The notes under the pieces: model-generated
Seen by the model: only the letters and a program-made list of their open reading frames with translations
Databases searched by the model: none
What the model was told of the DNA's origin: nothing
Virus record (IMG/VR): IMGVR_UViG_3300032241_002567
Location: 79,837-143,836 of that record
Strand: one strand, 5' to 3'
DNA: 64,000 nucleotides
From: a virus
Shown: piece after piece, positions 60,576 to 64,000 of the stretch
Position numbering within the stretch: the stretch's first letter is position 1
Layout of the letters: every line of letters begins with the position of its first letter
Position numbers and translations under genes: made by a program

Positions 60576-60927
60576 GGGGCTGATTTGATTAGACTGATAG
60601 TTCTGAAGTAAGTTATGATGCAAGCATCGGTGGTTGTATCCGATTAATAAGAAGCAATAAACAATAAATGCAAACGAAATTGCAACTAGCGAAGATTTAT
60701 CTTTCGCTTTAACGAACAACTTGATCAACGAAGTGGCTTTCGCCTAACTGTGAAACAGGTGACTCTGTTTTAAAAAAGTCAAAGAGTGGTTACTTAATAA
60801 CTTGCTAATTTTCTGATTTTTAGCATAAAATAAATTGGATATTTTGACTATTTAGAAAAATATTCTAAGCTTGTGAAAGAATAGTTTAAGTCAGCTAGCA
60901 ACACCCGGTTCGAAACCGGCAGCTCCA
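60576..60927 (+). ncRNA. ssrA: Transfer-messenger RNA (tmRNA)
   Basis: A 352-nt tmRNA. The 5' GGGGCUG pairs with CAGCUCC before the discriminator A at 60927, giving a 7-bp acceptor stem with the G3-U70 wobble that specifies alanine. CCGGTTCGAAACCGG near the 3' end is the T arm. The 3' CCA is not encoded. The best tag frame resumes at GCA (60670) as A-N-E-I-A-T-S-E-D-L and runs about 25 codons, ending N-E-V-A-F-A before TAA. That is longer than the usual ~9-15-residue tag and ends in AFA, as in mycoplasma tags. No SmpB gene is seen in the window, so host SmpB is probably used. Confidence 0.93.
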
Positions 60928-60928
60928 C

Positions 60929-60960
60929 AAAAAGACACTCAAAATTGAGTGTCTTTTTTT
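60929..60960 (+). terminator. Intrinsic terminator of the tmRNA gene
   Basis: AAAAGACACTCAA / TTGAGTGTCTTTTTTTT hairpin directly after the tmRNA 3' end. Confidence 0.87.
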
Positions 60961-60973
60961 TATATATACTATT

Positions 60974-61726
60974 ATGAGGTATATAAAATTTTTTGAAGAT
61001 TTTAATTATATTGTTGATGATGATTCAGAAGCAACTTTAAAGAGAGCTTTTGCTCGCCCAAAAGATGTCAATATAGATTTTGATTTAGAATATATTAAGT
61101 ATGCTAAAAGATTAGCAAAAGTAAAAAAATCTGATCCAAAATATACACTACAGGTTAAAGCAAAAGATGTAATGTCAGAAGGAATTATATCTATTCCAAA
61201 GGGAATATTTATAGTTTTAAATGATTTTAAATTTGGAAAATCTCTTTTTAAGAAAGATTCTATTATTGAATCAGATGGATTTGGTAATCTTACTATCACA
61301 AATACAGATGGAACTAGTGAAACAAAAAAAGCAAAAGGACCCAAGAGAGGATTTGAAAGATTTTATTTAAATTTTTATGCAAATACTAAAAGAAAAGAAG
61401 ATAAAATCAGTCCATTTACACGAAAAGAAAAAGATTTAATTAATTTTATTTATTCAAATAAAAATAAAGCTTCAAAAGAAGAAATAACAAATTTTTTACA
61501 GGGGTTCGCCACAACCGCAGAAACCGAATTAGAACCAAGAAAATTGAAAATATATCGTGATGCTTTTATTTATGAAATAAATAAAAAGTTTAGAGAATCT
61601 GGATTAGGAACAGATAATTTGATTTTATTACCAACAGGAATGAAAGGCACTTCAAAAGGACAGGCTAAAGAATTTGATTATAAAATAAATCCTGATTATC
61701 TTAATATTATTAAGACCTTAATATAA
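60974..61726 (+). CDS. Tagged hypothetical protein, possible packaged protein
   Basis: A 250-residue basic protein. MRYIKFFEDF is a clear copy of the shared tag, and no close (I/L)xE site follows. The body contains DVMSEGIISIPKGIFIVLND and a KRGFERFYLNFYANTKRKED segment, with no family recognised. An exact TATATACT box ends 3 nt before the ATG, so the message would be leaderless if that box is used. Confidence 0.75.
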   Translation: MRYIKFFEDFNYIVDDDSEATLKRAFARPKDVNIDFDLEYIKYAKRLAKVKKSDPKYTLQVKAKDVMSEGIISIPKGIFIVLNDFKFGKSLFKKDSIIESDGFGNLTITNTDGTSETKKAKGPKRGFERFYLNFYANTKRKEDKISPFTRKEKDLINFIYSNKNKASKEEITNFLQGFATTAETELEPRKLKIYRDAFIYEINKKFRESGLGTDNLILLPTGMKGTSKGQAKEFDYKINPDYLNIIKTLI

Positions 61727-61736
61727 GATTAATTTG

Positions 61737-62261
61737 TTATAATATGTTATTTAAAATGAAATCAACTCTTTTATTTGTATCAATTTTTGGAACAATTATA
61801 GGATTATAACCATAATTGGTATAAGCCTTATGTAAGAATTCACCTACTATTTGGGCTTCTTCTGCGGTTTCGTGTCTTATATCATCATTTTTATAAATTT
61901 CTTTCCAGAATGGAAAAATGAAAACTGCGTCATAACGATAGTTTTTAGCTGCAAAATTTAATTCATTATTAATTTCAATATTATAACGATTTCTATAACC
62001 AATTTCATCTAAAATGGATCTATCAAAAAAACCAGTTTTATTATCAAACCAATCTTTAATAGTTATATTTTCTATAGCTTTTTGAAAGAGTAATCTATTT
62101 TCTTTTGATAATTTTGGATGTAAATGAGGAGAATTTTTTTGATAATCTTCTATTAAGGTTCTGGCTGGCTCAGGAATAATATTAAATCCCTTTTCAGCAA
62201 GAAGATTAATAACAGAAGTTTTTCCAGCACCAGGCCCGCCTGTTAAGACTATTCTTTTCAT
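61737..62261 (-). CDS. P-loop kinase-like ATPase (AAA_28/NadR type)
   Basis: A 174-residue protein. RIVLTGGPGAGKTSVINLLA is the Walker A. FFDRSILDEIGYRNRY and YDAVFIFPFWKEI follow as in NadR-type ribosylnicotinamide kinases and AAA_28 phage ATPases, and HETAEEAQIVGEFLHKAYTN is the lid-like region. The family phosphorylates nucleosides or NAD precursors; the substrate is not fixed. A perfect host-type promoter (62277-62307) drives it, overlapping the end of the next small gene. Confidence 0.83.
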   Translation of the reverse strand: MKRIVLTGGPGAGKTSVINLLAEKGFNIIPEPARTLIEDYQKNSPHLHPKLSKENRLLFQKAIENITIKDWFDNKTGFFDRSILDEIGYRNRYNIEINNELNFAAKNYRYDAVFIFPFWKEIYKNDDIRHETAEEAQIVGEFLHKAYTNYGYNPIIVPKIDTNKRVDFILNNIL

Positions 62262-62276
62262 TTGATTTATTTAAAG

Positions 62277-62307
62277 CAAATATACGATAAATTATTAACT
62301 TTTCAAA
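62277..62307 (-). promoter_or_regulatory. Host-type (Bacteroidota) promoter
   Basis: Reverse strand: TTTG (62307-62304), 19-nt spacer, TATATTTG (62284-62277): exact TTTG-N19-TAnnTTTG, 15 nt before the kinase start at 62261. Confidence 0.82.
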
Positions 62308-62459
62308 TTTTCAACAATAATATTTTCGATGAATTTTTTTATAGATAAATTATTTAATTTACAATAATCTTTTAATTTTTGATGTAATTCTTTATCAATT
62401 TGTATAAATGTATTATTCGAATTATATCTTTTTTTTGTTTCAGAATAATTTTTTTCCAT
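62295..62459 (-). CDS. Very small ribbon-helix-helix protein
   Basis: A 54-residue frame starting MEKNYSETKKRYNSNNTFIQ and continuing IDKELHQKLKDYCKLNNLSI, KKFIENIIVENLKS. The strand-helix-helix pattern with the usual I-D-K-E-L-H start is typical of small RHH repressors or antitoxins. A divergent AT-rich region with AATATATATTTTATATAA lies upstream. No toxin adjoins. Confidence 0.72.
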   Translation of the reverse strand: MEKNYSETKKRYNSNNTFIQIDKELHQKLKDYCKLNNLSIKKFIENIIVENLKS

Positions 62460-62514
62460 AAGGAAGAGTTATTTTTTAATATATATTTTATATAAAAATA
62501 AAAATAAATGGTTT

Positions 62515-63042
62515 ATGATAATTAAACAAAAAACAAGAAGAGGAGATAATTAAAAGAAAAAATGGAGAAACTTTAGAAAATATAAAAATTCAATATAATA
62601 TTAAGAGCATAAAAACCATTTATGATGTTATAGAAAGAAATGGAAGAGAAAAAATAGTGCCGAATAAAAATATTTTGTTAATCAAGATTATTTTGAAGGA
62701 TGCTTAAATAATAAAACTTATAAAATAAAATTTCCCTCTTTAAAAGAGGATTTATTTAGACATTTTATTAGAGGCTATTTTGATGGTGATGGGTGTATTT
62801 ATATACATAAAAATAAAAATAAAGCAGAGTGTATTATTACGTCAAATTATCATTTCATAAATGATATTGTGAATTTTTTAAAATATGGTAAAATTATTAA
62901 AAATGGAAATGTTTATAACTTTACTATTTATAAAAAAACAGAAATTTTAAATTTTTATAATTTAATTTACTCTGATGCAAATATTTTCTTAGAAAGAAAA
63001 AAATTGATTTTTCAAAAACATTTAGATAATTTAATTATTTAA
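62515..63042 (+). pseudogene. Decayed LAGLIDADG homing endonuclease
   Basis: Three reading frames must be joined. From the ATG at 62515 the frame breaks at an A6 run (~62526), then reads QEEEIIKRKNGETLENIKIQ and IYDVIERNGREKIVPNK, breaks again at an A5 run (~62661), then continues VNQDYFEGCLNNKTYKIKFP and LFRHFIRGYFDGDGCIYIHK to the stop at 63040-63042. HFIRGYFDGDGC is a LAGLIDADG motif. Both breaks are single-base changes in homopolymers. An N-terminal HTH-like part precedes the single visible motif. Confidence 0.78.
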
Positions 63043-63061
63043 TTAAAAAACAATTTATATT

Positions 63062-64000
63062 ATGTCGATTCATAGTTATTTTGGTGGTAAGTCTAGCAAG
63101 GTTTTCCACGAATTAATAAATACAAAAATACCTAAAACTGGTATAAAAACATATGTTGAACCATTTTCTGGTTCGATGGGTACTTATATGGATGATATTT
63201 CGTTAAATTACGAAAACATCATTTATAATGATAAAAATAGACATCAAGTTAATTTATTTAAATGTTGTTCTGAACCTGAAAAATTTATTCCAATTTTGGA
63301 AAAATTTATGCAAACAAAATTGCATACTGATTTAATTGACCCTATAGAAAAATGGGAATTTTATAAAGCAATTTATAAGGAATATACTAAAAATGATTTT
63401 TTAGATAATATGAATTTTGAAATAGGTGACTTTAAAAGAGCTTCTATGTATGCATTTTTATTAACATCTGCACACAATGCCTGCTTTCCACGTGGGGCAG
63501 GTTTTAATGGTTATAAAAAGGATAAAGACAAATTAAAATTAGAAACTTTAATTTCTAAATTGAAGAAAAATACATATACAAACAAATTACAATCAATTAC
63601 AGGTTTTCATAATGACGATTTTGAAGAAATAATTAGAAAATACGATTCTTACGATTCATATTTTTATATCGATGCTCCATATTTTAGACCCGATGAAAAT
63701 GGCGAAGATGATGCTAAAAGACTATTTTGGTATGGCGCCGATAAAGAAGGTATGTTTGGACCTGCTTCACATAGAAGATTATTAGAATTAATAAAAAATA
63801 TAGAAGCAAGATGGTCTTTATCATATTATTATTTTCCTCTTTTAGAAGAATTACTTCCAAAAGATAAATATATGTGGTTCCAAAAAGAAGTTTTTAGAAG
63901 TTCGGCACATGGTGGAAATAATAGTTCCAACAAAGGCGAGCAAGCAAAAGGAGTTGAATTGTTAATTTTAAATTACAACCCAGAAACAGGAGAAAAATTA
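63062..64000 (+). CDS. DNA adenine methyltransferase (D12 class), 3' truncated by window
   Basis: 313 codons are present with no stop before the edge. MSIHSYFGGKSSKVFHELIN is the start, TYVEPFSGSMGTYMDD the SAM motif I, and YFYIDAPYFRPDENG the catalytic motif IV (D-A-P-Y instead of D-P-P-Y). C-terminal landmarks include WSLSYYYFPLLEELLP. It differs from the Dam-like gene at 50497 in the catalytic motif and in its longer insertions, so it probably has another specificity. It begins 19 nt after the endonuclease relic. Confidence 0.88.
   Translation, partial: MSIHSYFGGKSSKVFHELINTKIPKTGIKTYVEPFSGSMGTYMDDISLNYENIIYNDKNRHQVNLFKCCSEPEKFIPILEKFMQTKLHTDLIDPIEKWEFYKAIYKEYTKNDFLDNMNFEIGDFKRASMYAFLLTSAHNACFPRGAGFNGYKKDKDKLKLETLISKLKKNTYTNKLQSITGFHNDDFEEIIRKYDSYDSYFYIDAPYFRPDENGEDDAKRLFWYGADKEGMFGPASHRRLLELIKNIEARWSLSYYYFPLLEELLPKDKYMWFQKEVFRSSAHGGNNSSNKGEQAKGVELLILNYNPETGEKL

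Noticed and set aside
60498-60728. Reverse-strand ORF of 76 codons
   Set aside because: It overlaps the 5' half of the tmRNA and its promoter. The RNA features explain the sequence and the peptide is not protein-like.
1-64000. tRNA genes, integrase, attachment sites or lysogeny genes
   Set aside because: I read intergenic regions on both strands and saw no cloverleaf other than the tmRNA acceptor and T arm, and no recombinase-like protein. A covariance scan was not possible.

Overview
The window is part of a strictly lytic-looking, T4-type contractile-tailed phage (Caudoviricetes) with a very AT-rich genome. Core genes recognised from their proteins are tail sheath (gp18), large terminase (gp17), baseplate wedge gp25, clamp loader (gp44), tail completion (gp15), late sigma (gp55), head completion (gp4), portal (gp20), prohead protease/scaffold (gp21/22) and major capsid (gp23). 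Four promoters fit the TTTG-N19-TAnnTTTG pattern used by the primary sigma factor of Bacteroidota. Starts are preceded by A-rich leaders rather than Shine-Dalgarno sequences. Together these point to a Bacteroidota (Flavobacterium-like) host.

Layout. 1-16 kb: tail sheath, two tagged virion-like proteins, accessory genes, an HNH endonuclease, and a terminase carrying an intein in its Walker A loop, followed by ClpS and UVR-motif genes. 16-24 kb: possible spanin pair, a Q-rich tagged protein, a type II glutamine synthetase divergent from a ribbon-helix-helix (RHH) gene, a tagged cysteine hydrolase, gp25, gp44, gp15. 24-31 kb: tagged small proteins, gp55, a large Hef-like homing endonuclease, small hypotheticals and gp4. 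31-35 kb: a metabolic insert (agmatinase/arginase-family enzyme, GNAT, DUF3326-like protein, phosphatidylserine-decarboxylase-like protein). 35-43 kb: the head module (portal, protease-scaffold fusion, capsid, two beta-rich proteins). 43-50 kb: counter-defence/repair genes (Nei-like glycosylase, 2H phosphoesterase), a glycosyltransferase, relics of a second terminase and of endonucleases, and a polymerase-palm-like protein. 50-56 kb: four DNA methyltransferases and a nuclease-like gene. 56-64 kb: RHH genes, a ligase-like protein, an M20/M42-type peptidase, a tmRNA, a P-loop kinase, a decayed LAGLIDADG endonuclease and a fifth methyltransferase running off the end.

How it may work together. 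Genes downstream of the host-type promoters (2H phosphoesterase/glycosylase operon, peptidase, tmRNA, kinase) are probably early. A TATATACT-like box precedes most structural genes and probably serves the gp55 late sigma. At least ten otherwise unrelated proteins share a short N-terminal signature (M-K-x-h-K-x-F/Y-E-x-F), and several also carry an (I/L/V)-x-E site like the one in the capsid protein. I read this as a capsid-targeting tag defining a set of head-packaged, probably injected proteins. ClpS, a tmRNA with an unusually long tag, and a peptidase suggest that the phage redirects host proteolysis. Selfish elements are abundant: intein, HNH, Hef-like, Vsr-like and LAGLIDADG, three of them decayed. 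No tRNA, integrase or CRISPR array was seen.
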